Positions 10,774-22,773 of a stretch of DNA of 64,000 nt are shown here, one piece after another (the stretch's first letter is position 1; every line of letters begins with the position of its first letter). This DNA comes from Mesostigma viride. Its lineage: Eukaryota; Streptophyta; Mesostigmatophyceae; Mesostigmatales; Mesostigmataceae. A model generated the notes under the pieces. That model saw only the letters and a program-made list of their open reading frames with translations. It searched no databases and had not been told where the DNA came from. The stretch lies in the NCBI GenBank assembly GCA_009746045.1, contig RPFO01000213.1, forward strand, positions 9,335,536 through 9,399,535, given 5' to 3'. The position numbers were made by a program, and so were the translations under genes.

Positions 10774-10787
10774 GTGGGGGGTAGGAG
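10774..10787 (+). promoter_or_regulatory. Polypurine tract
   Basis: GTGGGGGGTAGGAG lies immediately before TGTTACG, the position of the plus-strand priming tract of an LTR retroelement. The inverted relative has an equivalent purine tract (GGGGAAGGGAGGAG) at 18731-18717 on the minus strand before its own TGTTACG. Confidence 0.6.
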
Positions 10788-10845
10788 TGTTACGTCCCGG
10801 CCCTTTTAGTCGGACGTAACAATGGAATAAATTACTAAGGCCTTG
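10788..10845 (+). mobile_element. 3' LTR start (TGTTACG...CGTAACA) with AATAAA
   Basis: Starts TGTTACGTCCCGGCCC and contains the near-palindrome ending GGACGTAACAATGG, then AATAAA at 10826. The minus-strand relative at 18716 has the same order: purine tract, GTGTTACGGCCC, GGGCGTAACAAT and TCAATAAAT. The right end of the LTR is not defined, and no 5' LTR copy is found before the ORF. Confidence 0.55.
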
Positions 10846-12443
10846 TGGCCGTTGTACTGGGTTTTATGAATATTGACTATTGTGTGAATTGGACTAGTTA
10901 TTTTGGTCCTAGGTTGACCTTTTAGGGGCCGGTGCCGTGGCGCCGCGCCAGTTCTGGGTCTGTCTATAGTTCTAGGCGTGGATCCTGTAGTTGGGGGTCG
11001 ATGTCGGCCCGGATCCTACGTGGAATGAGTGAATTGGATTGTCCAGTAGGATTTGGTGTGTATCTGCGCCGCAACCAACCTAGGTTAATTAAGGGGAGGT
11101 GGCACCCCAAAAACCTTAAAACTTGACCCATGCTAATATCACTTGAATTTCAGTTGCACCATGCTAAATTATGATTGGGGCACTAAATAACATCTCTAGT
11201 GAGTTGTCCATGCACTTGTTGGGGGTACTACCCCCACATATACGCCAATATAGCGCTATAAATAGAAAAAGACGCTAATTAGGGCTATGTATGCCCCAGC
11301 CCATGCACTCATTTGTTGGCAAAAAAAATGTAGCGTCTATAGTTCCCTGAGTTTGTAGCTTGCTGAGCTATTTACATCATGAAAATGACAAAACCTTGAA
11401 CAGTTATTAATTTCCCCGCAAAAGTACCCTTGTTTTACCGGACATTGGGAATAAACATGTCATAAAGACTTCAGATTAGGCAACAAAATGTAGCGAAAAT
11501 CCGGCTAACAGGGGGACAGCAGTGGTCCAAGTCCCAGGTCATTCCGACAAGTCTAGCTCAAGTTATTGCGTTTGGCGTGCTAAAACCTGAACATACGCTA
11601 AATGAGGTTTTTCTGTGTATAAGGCCACCTAGGCATCATGTTTTCCATCCAAGAAGCCAAAAAACATGTCCAACTCGATCACACAACATAAGAAAAGGCT
11701 AGGCACCTCATCTGCCCTCCCCTGCCCTCAGCATGGCCAGCCTTGCCAGCGTGCGCATAGCAACACCATCGCTAGGCATACACGCACCAAGAGAGCATAC
11801 ACTAAGCTCAGCCCAAGGTTACCATGTAAATTTATGCCAAGAACTCAGCAAGTATACGTGTAAAAACCTTAGAAAGACTGCCCGGCAAGCAATAGAGGCA
11901 ACTGCAGCCTGCAAACTTGGCAGCAAATCATACATGTTGTATGCCAAGCATTCACATCCTATCCAGCTTGCCTTGCTGCACACATAGCAGGGAAGTCTTA
12001 ATGGTTATAGCTCAAGGAAAGCAATGGAAACACCTATCTAATGCAATGCCACTCATGCAGTATGGCCAGCAAAAGAACCACTCTCACCTTCCTTTCCAAT
12101 AGGGCAATTTGCTAAGAAGCTGATGCATGCCAGCTTGTTAGCCTCTAGGCACATGCCGGATGTCGTTCTAAAACAGGCGTGTCAGATCCGGCACATAACA
12201 AAGCGTCTGAGCAAGGTCACGTCCAAAGGATTATGGAAAACAAATGTCAACACATTACCAACAACTTGACCTCGGCGCATTTAGCATGCCAGCCACAAAT
12301 TAACTACACGAAATTGTACGAAATAGCTAGGAATCTGACGATGCAACCGAAAGAAATGGAGCGCTTCCTGCAGGGAAACTGCCCGAAAAAAAGGCGAAAG
12401 GCCGACGTTAATGCACCTGCCTGCGTGGAAATGTTTCATGCAT
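10846..12443. other. No gene seen (rest of LTR, then unique AT-rich sequence)
   Basis: The first 200-270 bases probably still belong to the LTR. The rest has only short unconvincing frames. Confidence 0.4.
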
Positions 12444-12671
12444 AACACACGCCCTGATCAAGCATGCTGTTTCCGGCCCCACCGTCTAGGTCATCTAGTC
12501 GCTCCACACGTAAGCCAGCCATAATTTCAATGCACAAGGATACACATTTCCATCACCATTCATCTTCATCATCCTGAACGACTCGAAAACGCGGAAAAGA
12601 TAACGGCAGGCTCGAGCTACCATGGTCCGGATTCTCCCGATTTCTGGCCTGCGCTGGTTGTCTCTTTGATA
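12444..12671 (+). repeat. Left 228-base pseudo-LTR
   Basis: Identical by eye, without gaps, to 16996-17223. Sequence before and after diverges immediately from that around the right copy. Confidence 0.9.
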
Positions 12672-13607
12672 TTAGATTGGTTGAATATAGTTCGTTTTCG
12701 GCTAGGAGGCGTGGCCTTTGCATGACGGGCAAGAGGATTTCAGCCGTGGGCAACCAAGCACACATGTCGTCGGGCTAGTCCGACGAGTGCGCACGTGAAC
12801 CGGCACTCCCGGTCACACACGACACCATAGAGATAGTCAGCTGCACCGCCTCATGTCGGCGAAACCCATAGTTCCATCGGAATCGTTTCAGCGGCCGGCA
12901 TTTCCTCTCCGCGTTTCCTCAACCTCGTTTTCAGGATCATACTCATCGTTCCTGCATTTTCCTCTTCCACGCAGGTTGTGGCTTTTTTGAAAGCCACGAA
13001 TGTACCCGGGGATGGGACGCTTCGGCTGCCTCAATGCCTACACATTCAATACGATGTCCCCCTCTCACCTTCCTCCATCATTCCGCTCACATTGCACTAC
13101 GTGTCTGTGTTTTGTTCTTTTTCTTGTTCTCGTTTGTTTTGCTGTTCTTGTCCTTTTTCTTTTACTTTTACTGAGGGAGCTAGGCTGGGCTGCGCGCTGT
13201 GTGTGCTACTCTCGTGTTTTTCTGTGGGCACTTGAGAGACTAACCAAGGATCGGGCCCCCCACACGGCAATATCAGCCTTTGCTTTTGTTTACCCTCCCA
13301 TATCTCTTTACAAACGCCAAAAAAACACAAAGGCAGGAGCACGGTGACTCATCTGGAACATGAAGAAGGGAAATCTTTTCGTTACAGGAAAGAGGTGTCA
13401 AGTATGACAATTGGAAGGCCCCCCCACTGGGAATCCACATGTTCCGAGTCCATTCAGCTGTGTTGTTAGCCACATCCTGCCCCGGGGAGATGCATCATGG
13501 ACCACCGCTATCGCGTAACGGGTGTTACGCAGTGAATATTGACTTACCTCAATATGCTCCGCTCTGGTTCTGTTTGATGTCTTAGCTCTCAGTGCATCTG
13601 AATCATC

Positions 13608-16600
13608 ATGAAACACCTTATGACTTTCTGGCATGCTCTTACCCTCCACAGAATACGGCAATCCAGTGGCATTGATTACCGGAAGTACACTGCTATTTCT
13701 CGGCAGTTCCCCTATCGTATCTCCTCACAGGCATGGCGGAAGCGTTGTCGCATCAACACGCGCCATAACCATCACTGCAAGGATGACCATACTCTACGTC
13801 GCCTCCGGCGCTTACAGCGCACGCATTTGTCGCTTACCAACTCCACTCGCCCACACCCCGTAAGCACCCATCGCGTCATTTATGCCATTTACAACCGCAG
13901 GTACCCTCAGCGTATCTACGTTGGCCAGACGCAACGGGATGCCTGGACGCGTTTTCAGGAACATGTCCGAGCGGCACGCCGCCTTCATATTGGCCGCCCT
14001 GCCGCCAACGACGACACCCCCCTACATGGCGCCATGGCCCAATACGGGTGGTGGGATTGGCGAGTCGTCCCCTTGGAACATGTCCCCGGCACCTTTACCG
14101 GCGCCGCTTTTCGCAAAGCCGCAGGGCATCGGGAAACGTTTTGGAAACGAATGTTACATGCATTTCTGCCCCACGGTTTTTGCATTGAAGGCAAGAGTTT
14201 CAAAGCTCGGTCTCGCCGCCGCCCGCCTCCCCTCCGTCCCCGCCCTCTTATGTTCATCCGTGCCTGGCGTCTGAAGCACAATCTCCACCCATATCGCCCC
14301 TATCCCCCCAGCGTCACCCCGGCCCCTCCACCTTCCACACATGTGTCCACCGATCCTTCCCTTTACTCCACCAGTCTCCGCTGCTTACGTCACATGTCTC
14401 GGCTTATGCAACGCGGCAACTTTCATGCATCCTATCTCGAAGCCTGCAGCTTGAAGAAGCTTACCAGCTTACACATTGCCGTCGGGTCGTGCTCCCCAGC
14501 TGATCTGCAAGTCCCCCGCTCCCATGCCACTAGTCTGCGAGGCCTTCTCTCACGTATCATTCGGCACCGTGTCAATGGGAATGCAGATGCACTGCGTCCG
14601 CGCCGTTTGCTGATCTCACCTTTCATTCATGCTGCGATGGATGAGCTGTGTTTGCCACACATTCTGCATTTGCCGCAAGTGCAGGCTGCGATGCCGCTCG
14701 TGGTGCGCAACACTTTCGGCACTCCCATTGCCGCCTGGCATTACTCTCCCACCTTGGGACAAATGGTTTTCAGCAACGGGAAGGTCAGCCGCGATACAAC
14801 GCCCACCGAGCTGGCCACCATCTTGGCAGGGCCCTGCCCCTGCCAACAACAACGGTATTTCAAGTACCTTGATCCCACCTCACAGCACGTCATGACCGCT
14901 GACCTCAGCATCCTGCCGAGCCACACGCTTGTAGACCTTTTTGCCAAAGGCACCAAGTTTCGGCCGTGGGTCCAGCGCACGTGTGCCAAAGAGGTGAATG
15001 CACTGCTCTCCACATCACTGCGCAAATTCTGCAATGCCATGAGCACGGACCTACAGCTTGCTCCCCTTGCCATGGAACCGTGGTTTCGCGCCGTCATTCA
15101 CGAATGCAATGCACGTCTCACCAGGCTTGATTACCGTCTCCAGCAGGTCCACCGCACCACCTGGCTCAACACCACAGATAAAGCACTTCTTGACCACTTC
15201 AAGCAGGACTTTATCATCACGTGTGTTGACAAGAGTGCCAACAACTTTGCTTTCATATGCAAGAAGCACTACCTTGCTACTTTGCAACACGAGTTGGCGT
15301 CCAGCCCTACCTATGTTCAGCGTGCACAGTCCACCGCCAGTATCACTGCTGCTCATCGGGCTTTTCTGCACAGCCAAAACATTTTTGCTCGGGCATTCCT
15401 TAAGCGGCAGCGACGCGCCACCACCACTACGTTCCCATATCTGTATCTCACTCTTAAGCTGCACAAAACTCCTGTTGCTTTGCGCACCATTGCTGCGTCG
15501 CATTCAGCCCCACTGATGCCTCTCTCGAAACTCATCTGCCATGCTTTGAATGCTCTTCTCCCCGAAGCCAATGCATTATGGGTGGAGGTGCTGTCGAATG
15601 CCGGGTATGAATGCGCTGGTAGTTGGATCGTCATAGACTCAGCCCAAGTACGCCTACGCCTTGCCGCCCTTAGCCGTTCTAAGACAGCAGCAGAGAAACG
15701 TATACCTATGCCCATAGCCACCTATGATTTCACCACTCTATATACCACACTAGATTTGCACGATTTGAAAGCTCGTTTAGATAGCCTCCTTACTCGTCTG
15801 TATGCACGTAGGCCTCACGGGCGCAACCACCTGCACGTGCGTGTTTCTCAGACCAAGCCCACGGCAACGTGGCTCTCAGGGATCGCGGCAGGTGCTATCG
15901 TGCGGGATGGTTATAATTATATTATCACGAAGGCTGACCTTGTCCATTGGATCTCTTATCTTGTTGATAACACCTTCATCTGTTTTGCGGGCAATGTATA
16001 CCAACAAGCTATCGGCATCCCTATGGGCACTAACTGTGCCGGGCTCCTTGCAAACCTCTATCTATACACTTATGAGCTTGCATTCATGGAGAATCTCATT
16101 GCCTCAAACGATGATGTTCTCATCAGGCGTTTTATCCATACATGTCGATACATTGATGATGTCATCGCTTTCGACAACCCTGATTTCGCAACCCATTTGT
16201 ATATCACCGCTGGTCTGCCTGGCATCTACCCGCAAGCGTCCCTCACATTAAAGCTCACGTCGGAGGATACTCATTGCAATTACCTCGATCTTAACATTAC
16301 CCATAACAAGAAGGGCTGGCGTACGGCTGTCTATGATAAGCGCAAGGATCCTAAATACCAGCAAATTCCTTTTATTCGTTACCCCGATATTCACAGTCTC
16401 CTTTCCCACACAGCAAAATATGGTGTTGTTCTTTCTCAGTTACATCGTTTTTCCCGTCTTTGTTCTTATCGTGTTGATTTCATCACGACTCTTGTTGAAC
16501 TCTTGCAGCGTTTATTGGTCAAAGACTATGACCGAGCCATTATGCTCCGTCAAGTCCGATGTTTTTTGCAACGTCACCCACATCTGTTCGGTGCTGCCCC

Positions 16601-16664
16601 TTGGCACAAGCTCTACAAACAGGTCGTGGACCGGCTGGATCGCATAGTATCTCCGCACATCTGA
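13608..16664 (+). CDS. Penelope-like GIY-YIG endonuclease / reverse transcriptase
   Basis: A single-ORF retroelement protein of 1018 residues that would nick target DNA and copy element RNA. Residues about 90-190 form a GIY-YIG nuclease: YAIY (92-95), RIYVGQT, RFQEHVR, and the closing RETFWKRML. The reverse transcriptase occupies about 560-950: TYDFTTLYTTLD (about 704, motif A), GIPMGTNCAGLLANLY (about 803, motif B), RYIDDVIAF (about 846, catalytic Asp pair) and NYLDLNITHNKKGW. Most Penelope-like elements carry GIY-YIG at the C-terminus; here it is N-terminal, as in the Naiad/Chlamys clade known from green algae and animals. The N-terminal 85 residues are basic (WRKRCRIN, LRRLRRLQR). The start is the first ATG of the frame, with no internal stops. 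Function appears intact. Confidence 0.92.
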   Translation: MKHLMTFWHALTLHRIRQSSGIDYRKYTAISRQFPYRISSQAWRKRCRINTRHNHHCKDDHTLRRLRRLQRTHLSLTNSTRPHPVSTHRVIYAIYNRRYPQRIYVGQTQRDAWTRFQEHVRAARRLHIGRPAANDDTPLHGAMAQYGWWDWRVVPLEHVPGTFTGAAFRKAAGHRETFWKRMLHAFLPHGFCIEGKSFKARSRRRPPPLRPRPLMFIRAWRLKHNLHPYRPYPPSVTPAPPPSTHVSTDPSLYSTSLRCLRHMSRLMQRGNFHASYLEACSLKKLTSLHIAVGSCSPADLQVPRSHATSLRGLLSRIIRHRVNGNADALRPRRLLISPFIHAAMDELCLPHILHLPQVQAAMPLVVRNTFGTPIAAWHYSPTLGQMVFSNGKVSRDTTPTELATILAGPCPCQQQRYFKYLDPTSQHVMTADLSILPSHTLVDLFAKGTKFRPWVQRTCAKEVNALLSTSLRKFCNAMSTDLQLAPLAMEPWFRAVIHECNARLTRLDYRLQQVHRTTWLNTTDKALLDHFKQDFIITCVDKSANNFAFICKKHYLATLQHELASSPTYVQRAQSTASITAAHRAFLHSQNIFARAFLKRQRRATTTTFPYLYLTLKLHKTPVALRTIAASHSAPLMPLSKLICHALNALLPEANALWVEVLSNAGYECAGSWIVIDSAQVRLRLAALSRSKTAAEKRIPMPIATYDFTTLYTTLDLHDLKARLDSLLTRLYARRPHGRNHLHVRVSQTKPTATWLSGIAAGAIVRDGYNYIITKADLVHWISYLVDNTFICFAGNVYQQAIGIPMGTNCAGLLANLYLYTYELAFMENLIASNDDVLIRRFIHTCRYIDDVIAFDNPDFATHLYITAGLPGIYPQASLTLKLTSEDTHCNYLDLNITHNKKGWRTAVYDKRKDPKYQQIPFIRYPDIHSLLSHTAKYGVVLSQLHRFSRLCSYRVDFITTLVELLQRLLVKDYDRAIMLRQVRCFLQRHPHLFGAAPWHKLYKQVVDRLDRIVSPHI

Positions 16665-16995
16665 ACCCTGTGATGCCAGATCTCCTTTGCGGCCGTTCCG
16701 AGCTTGGCACTGGATTCGTTGTCCACATCGTCGCGTCGCTGCCGCAACACGATGTTTTCTGGCATCCGCGGGCTTTTGGTTCCCGCCGCACATTTGAAAG
16801 TGCTGTCCTCCGGCTTTTTGCCTTTGCACCGTGTGCAGTTCTTGGACGTTTGGAATCATGGCATGGCTAACGTGATGACTGACTAGCTAGACCTTTTCAG
16901 TGGTTTTCCATTTGCGGGTATTTCCTCGTAAATGGTGGGAGAGCGATCGCAGCAATGGTGCTCACCACTAGACACTCCCGGCCAGTTAGGCTAGA

Positions 16996-17223
16996 AACAC
17001 ACGCCCTGATCAAGCATGCTGTTTCCGGCCCCACCGTCTAGGTCATCTAGTCGCTCCACACGTAAGCCAGCCATAATTTCAATGCACAAGGATACACATT
17101 TCCATCACCATTCATCTTCATCATCCTGAACGACTCGAAAACGCGGAAAAGATAACGGCAGGCTCGAGCTACCATGGTCCGGATTCTCCCGATTTCTGGC
17201 CTGCGCTGGTTGTCTCTTTGATA
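16996..17223 (+). repeat. Right 228-base pseudo-LTR
   Basis: Second identical copy of 12444-12671, placed about 330 bases after the reverse transcriptase stop codon. It marks the probable 3' end of the Penelope-like element. Confidence 0.9.
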
Positions 17224-18367
17224 AACTGGCACGCAAGCTCGAACAATAAAAGACATCATCCATTGATCAGGCGAACAAGGAAGGTGCGCCTTCCGTGAAT
17301 ACGTCGAAGGCGACATGCGCAGCTAGGCCTGCGTAGGTTCTTACCTTGAATGCCGGAAATGTAAAAGAAACCGGGAAGCTTCGGCACAATTAAACTCGAC
17401 AACACCATTAAGTTCGCTTCATAATCGCTCTTTAGAGCCTACGTTGCCTCACAATAGCTGCCGTAAACCTGCATTAAATTTCATGATCCGCAAGAGAAAT
17501 TATATCCTGGACCCCCGCGCCCGTAGCCGTTCGAGAAATTAGCGATATTGCAAACCGTAAACTTTCCGCCACGCAATGAGGTCATCAACTAATCTTCTGC
17601 GAAATTCAAGCATTTTTTCTAGCTGTTTACGTGCCATATCGATTAATATTGCATAAAGGCATGCCGCCATGGCCACTTCCGCGAGGGTTGAGCGGTCCGG
17701 GCACACATTATACACCGTACGGACGGTACCGCGAATTTTTTGGCGCGGAAAATATTCGGCGCGCCACGTCCCCTTAAATTAGTCCGAGGACGAGAGTCTC
17801 GTCCTCTTGGTTTGATGAATGATAAGTGCGAATACGCCTACACATTGAGCCCGGGGCAATTATCCATTTGTAATTGGTCTTGCTAGCCATTATAAGTGTG
17901 TACAAATTAGCTTGGTATCATATAAGCCGTGATGCCAGATATCTCACGACTCACGTCGTGAAGCGCAACCTACATTATGCTACCTTGAATTATTCCTAAT
18001 TCCGGCAAGAAGGGTCTTTCGCTACGTAGCTCAGGCTAGGTGTGTCTGGGCTGGGACGTAACAGATGCGGTATTCAAACTGGGCTGGGACCAGTAGGTCA
18101 TCCAGCAACATCTGTACGTAGTTCGTGACATGTTTCCCTACCCTTTTGGGAATGCCCTTAGGGCCAGGCCAGGTCAGAATATGCCGCCCTGGCTGGCCAA
18201 GCCGCTGCGGGCCTGCCAGACCAAGGGCGGTGTCGACCTGGCTAGTGCGAGCAAGGTGTCCTACAAGGTGTCCTACATACGCAGGGATATGTGCTACATT
18301 TACTCCCAACGGAGTGATGTTCCTAATTAATTAATTAATCCACTCTCTCTCCCTTCTTTGGATTGCC
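17224..18367. other. No firm gene; one perfect hairpin
   Basis: Bases 17786-17795 and 17797-17806 form a 10-bp perfect stem (GAGGACGAGA with TCTCGTCCTC) around one base. Bases 18125-18330 have three overlapping short frames, none recognisable. Confidence 0.45.
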
Positions 18368-18473
18368 ATGCAGAACAAGACGCGGTGGCACAAGATTGTC
18401 AAGGCGCGCACACGCCAGCCCCTGTGGGCAAGCCACCTCCCCCCAAGCGGAGGCGGCGTTTAGATGAGTAGTG
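18368..18473 (+). CDS. Possible terminal exon of an unknown protein
   Basis: After a pyrimidine-rich stretch (CTCTCTCCCTTCTTTGG, then an AG) one frame reads AEQDAVAQDCQGAHTP and ends in PPPPKRRRRLDE and a stop. The basic tail looks like a nuclear localisation signal. No other exon could be assigned. Weak call. Confidence 0.25.
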
Positions 18474-18474
18474 T

Positions 18475-18522
18475 AGTTAGGATTTTTCTAGACTAGTTAG
18501 GATTTTTCTAGACTAGAAGATA
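18475..18522 (+). repeat. 22-base tandem duplication
   Basis: GTTAGGATTTTTCTAGACTA occurs twice in tandem. Confidence 0.7.
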
Positions 18523-18663
18523 GCTTAGAGTTAGGTTAGTTCGATTACGCGGCTCCTTCCACTCCACCCATCCATCAAGGAATATGTGCCACATGATCTC
18601 CCAATGGAGGCATGTTATAATTTAATTTTATTGAAAGCCCCAAACGAATAACAAATGACTTTC

Positions 18664-19335
18664 GACTTATTTATTGAAGGGATTGTTACGCCCATACAAA
18701 GGTCTGGGCCGTAACACTCCTCCCTTCCCCAGGGGACGATAGCTATATCGTCCAGGCTTGGGGCGCACGCAACAAGACAATTAGCACAAACAAAACAGAC
18801 AAGAAAAACGAAGCACTTGTAAGCAAAACAAGCAACACACAATAGCGACAAATGCCCAGGCTGGGCAGTCCACCCAGGGCTCTCAGTCAGCCATTGAGAA
18901 TAATAGTACAAAATCGGCCATGGGGATACTATGTCCCAACCCCTGTTCGCCAACGGGTTAGTAAAGCCAATTCTCCCCGGCGTTGCCACACAAGGACAAT
19001 TCCTTGATGGCCGATGGGATGACGTCGTCATCTCGCTGCAATCCATCCATGAGGAAGTCGCGGCCCTCACATCCCACCAATGCTGGGGCCCACCCCTCTC
19101 GACTGCGCCCTCCGCTGGCAATACTTGAGGATTGCCTGGCGACCCTCCTCACCAATTTCCTCGAGGATCTTCCCGGGGTAAGCGAGGTGATCCGCATTGT
19201 ACGCGAGCTGGTATTCGTTCACGTTGGCGCGCGTTTGAGCGAGGTCGACCCACGTCCCGGTGGGCCAGTGCGACATAAATGCGACTTATTCTTTGAAGGC
19301 ATTGTTACGCCCATCCAAAGGTCTGGGCCGTAACA
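18664..19335 (-). mobile_element. Decayed gag-only LTR retroelement, inverted
   Basis: Read on the minus strand, an LTR-start segment (TGTTACGGCCCAGACC) at 19335-19280 is followed at once by a gag-like remnant 19276-19067 (HWPTGTWVDLAQTR, then EEGRQAILKYCQRR), then about 330 bases, a purine tract at 18731-18717 and a second LTR start at 18716-18664. The two LTR pieces match over about 53 bases. Internal sequence is far shorter than in the relative at 9.6-10.8 kb, so most of it was deleted. Both relatives lack any pol region. Confidence 0.55.
19067..19276 (-). pseudogene. gag-like C-terminal remnant
   Basis: About 69 codons matching the C-terminal part of the 9624-10602 ORF: shared pattern W.P.GTWV[DE]L, YQ[LM]A, PG..I and GR.A[IL]L...Q.R. 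It begins abruptly at the edge of an LTR fragment, so it is 5'-truncated. It was the basis for inferring the frame change in the other copy. Confidence 0.5.
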
Positions 19336-19545
19336 TAAGGTTGCAGAAAGTTCCGGTATACCCGAAACTAGCCACACTCAATAAAAAAACTGTCAGGCAT
19401 ATTGGGGCATATCCTGACACCCCCCTTGCATACAATGTGCCTGTTCCCCACTTGCTCAGGGATTCCCATAGCTAGTGAGGGTATAGCCGGATACACTCCC
19501 CTGGCACCCCCCTTACACGGCTATCCTGATGGTACTGAGGGGAGA

Positions 19546-19812
19546 CTGTAGCCCCCAGGTGTCCCTAGGAGTGCGCCACAGTGGCTGTTGCTTGGAGACT
19601 GCCGGTGACCCTGGAAAACCTCCTGTAGCCCCCAGGTGTCCCTGGGAGTGCGCCACAGTGGCTGTTGCTTGGAGAATGCCGGTGACCCTGGAAAACCTCC
19701 TGTAGCCCCCAGGTGTCCCTGGGAGTGCGCCACAGTGGCTGTTGCTTGGAGAATGCCGGTGACCCTGGAAAACCTCCTGTAGCCCCCAGGTGTCCCTGGG
19801 AGTGCGCCACAG
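19546..19812. repeat. 77-base tandem array, about 3.5 copies
   Basis: Units start at 19546, 19623, 19700 and 19777 (CTGTAGCCCCCAGGTGTCCC...). They differ by only two or three bases and the last is cut after 36 bases. The array begins about 100 bases beyond the stop codon of the minus-strand Root_cap-like gene, so it may lie in that gene's 3' UTR. The length is not a multiple of three and the apparent ORFs are artefacts. Confidence 0.95.
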
Positions 19813-19909
19813 AAGAAAAAAAACAACACTAGTTAACTGTTTGTTGTTGCTGCTGGTGCTGGTCCCTGCTGGCTGCTGGCATGGGGACCTGTGACCTGGC
19901 ACGTCTGGC

Positions 19910-22341
<2,432 letters not shown>

Positions 22342-22773
22342 CTGGCAAAACAACAGCAGACAAACGGATCACCAAAATAAGTGGGCAAGTCACCAATTCT
22401 TGTCCGCTAGGCAGTTTGTGCGTACAGTAGGCATAATGTGCAAGATTATGCATCCCATGGCGAAAACCGACCCGCTTGATCACTATGGCGATCCCTTGAA
22501 CACAATCAGGCAGTGCATGGCAAGGAGTGAGGGGTACGAGCCATGCACAAGGAAAATCAATGAAGAGGACAAAAAGGGTATCAAAGGCTGTAAGTGCGAG
22601 GTGCAGAGCTGCTGGGTGAGCTGCCAGGGGATCCAAACCTCCTGGCCTATTTCATGTCCACGGACATTAAGCACAACAAAAGAATCGATGCATGCGTCCT
22701 ACAGGGCCGTGTCACTTGCCCCCATAAACCGGTTCGGTATAAGCACCGCTTGTTGCACAGCCAAGTGGGCTAA

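Larger units (their letters stand above)
12444..17223 (+). mobile_element. Penelope-like retroelement, N-terminal GIY-YIG (Naiad/Chlamys type)
   Basis: The element consists of a 1018-codon intact ORF (13608-16664) between two identical 228-base direct repeats, 12444-12671 and 16996-17223. Penelope-like elements are typically flanked by such pseudo-LTRs, which arise from tandem or partial-tandem insertion. On that model the full unit is 12672-17223 and the left repeat is the tail of a truncated neighbour. The leader (12672-13607) is about 0.9 kb and pyrimidine-rich at 13100-13160. The 3' UTR is about 560 bases. No clear target duplication is visible, and no canonical hammerhead ribozyme is found in the repeats. 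Intact ORF and identical repeats suggest recent insertion. Confidence 0.85.

Noticed and set aside
13273-13661. Minus-strand and + frames just before the Penelope-like ORF
   Set aside because: Short, overlapping and unlike any known element protein. The region is better explained as the element's leader.
16996-17223. Hammerhead ribozyme in the Penelope-like repeats
   Set aside because: Such ribozymes occur in repeats of some Penelope-like elements, so I looked on both strands. CTGAACGA...CGAAA and AGATGA...GGAAAC are near the core motifs, but neither has the CUGANGA box with a proper stem and cleavage site.
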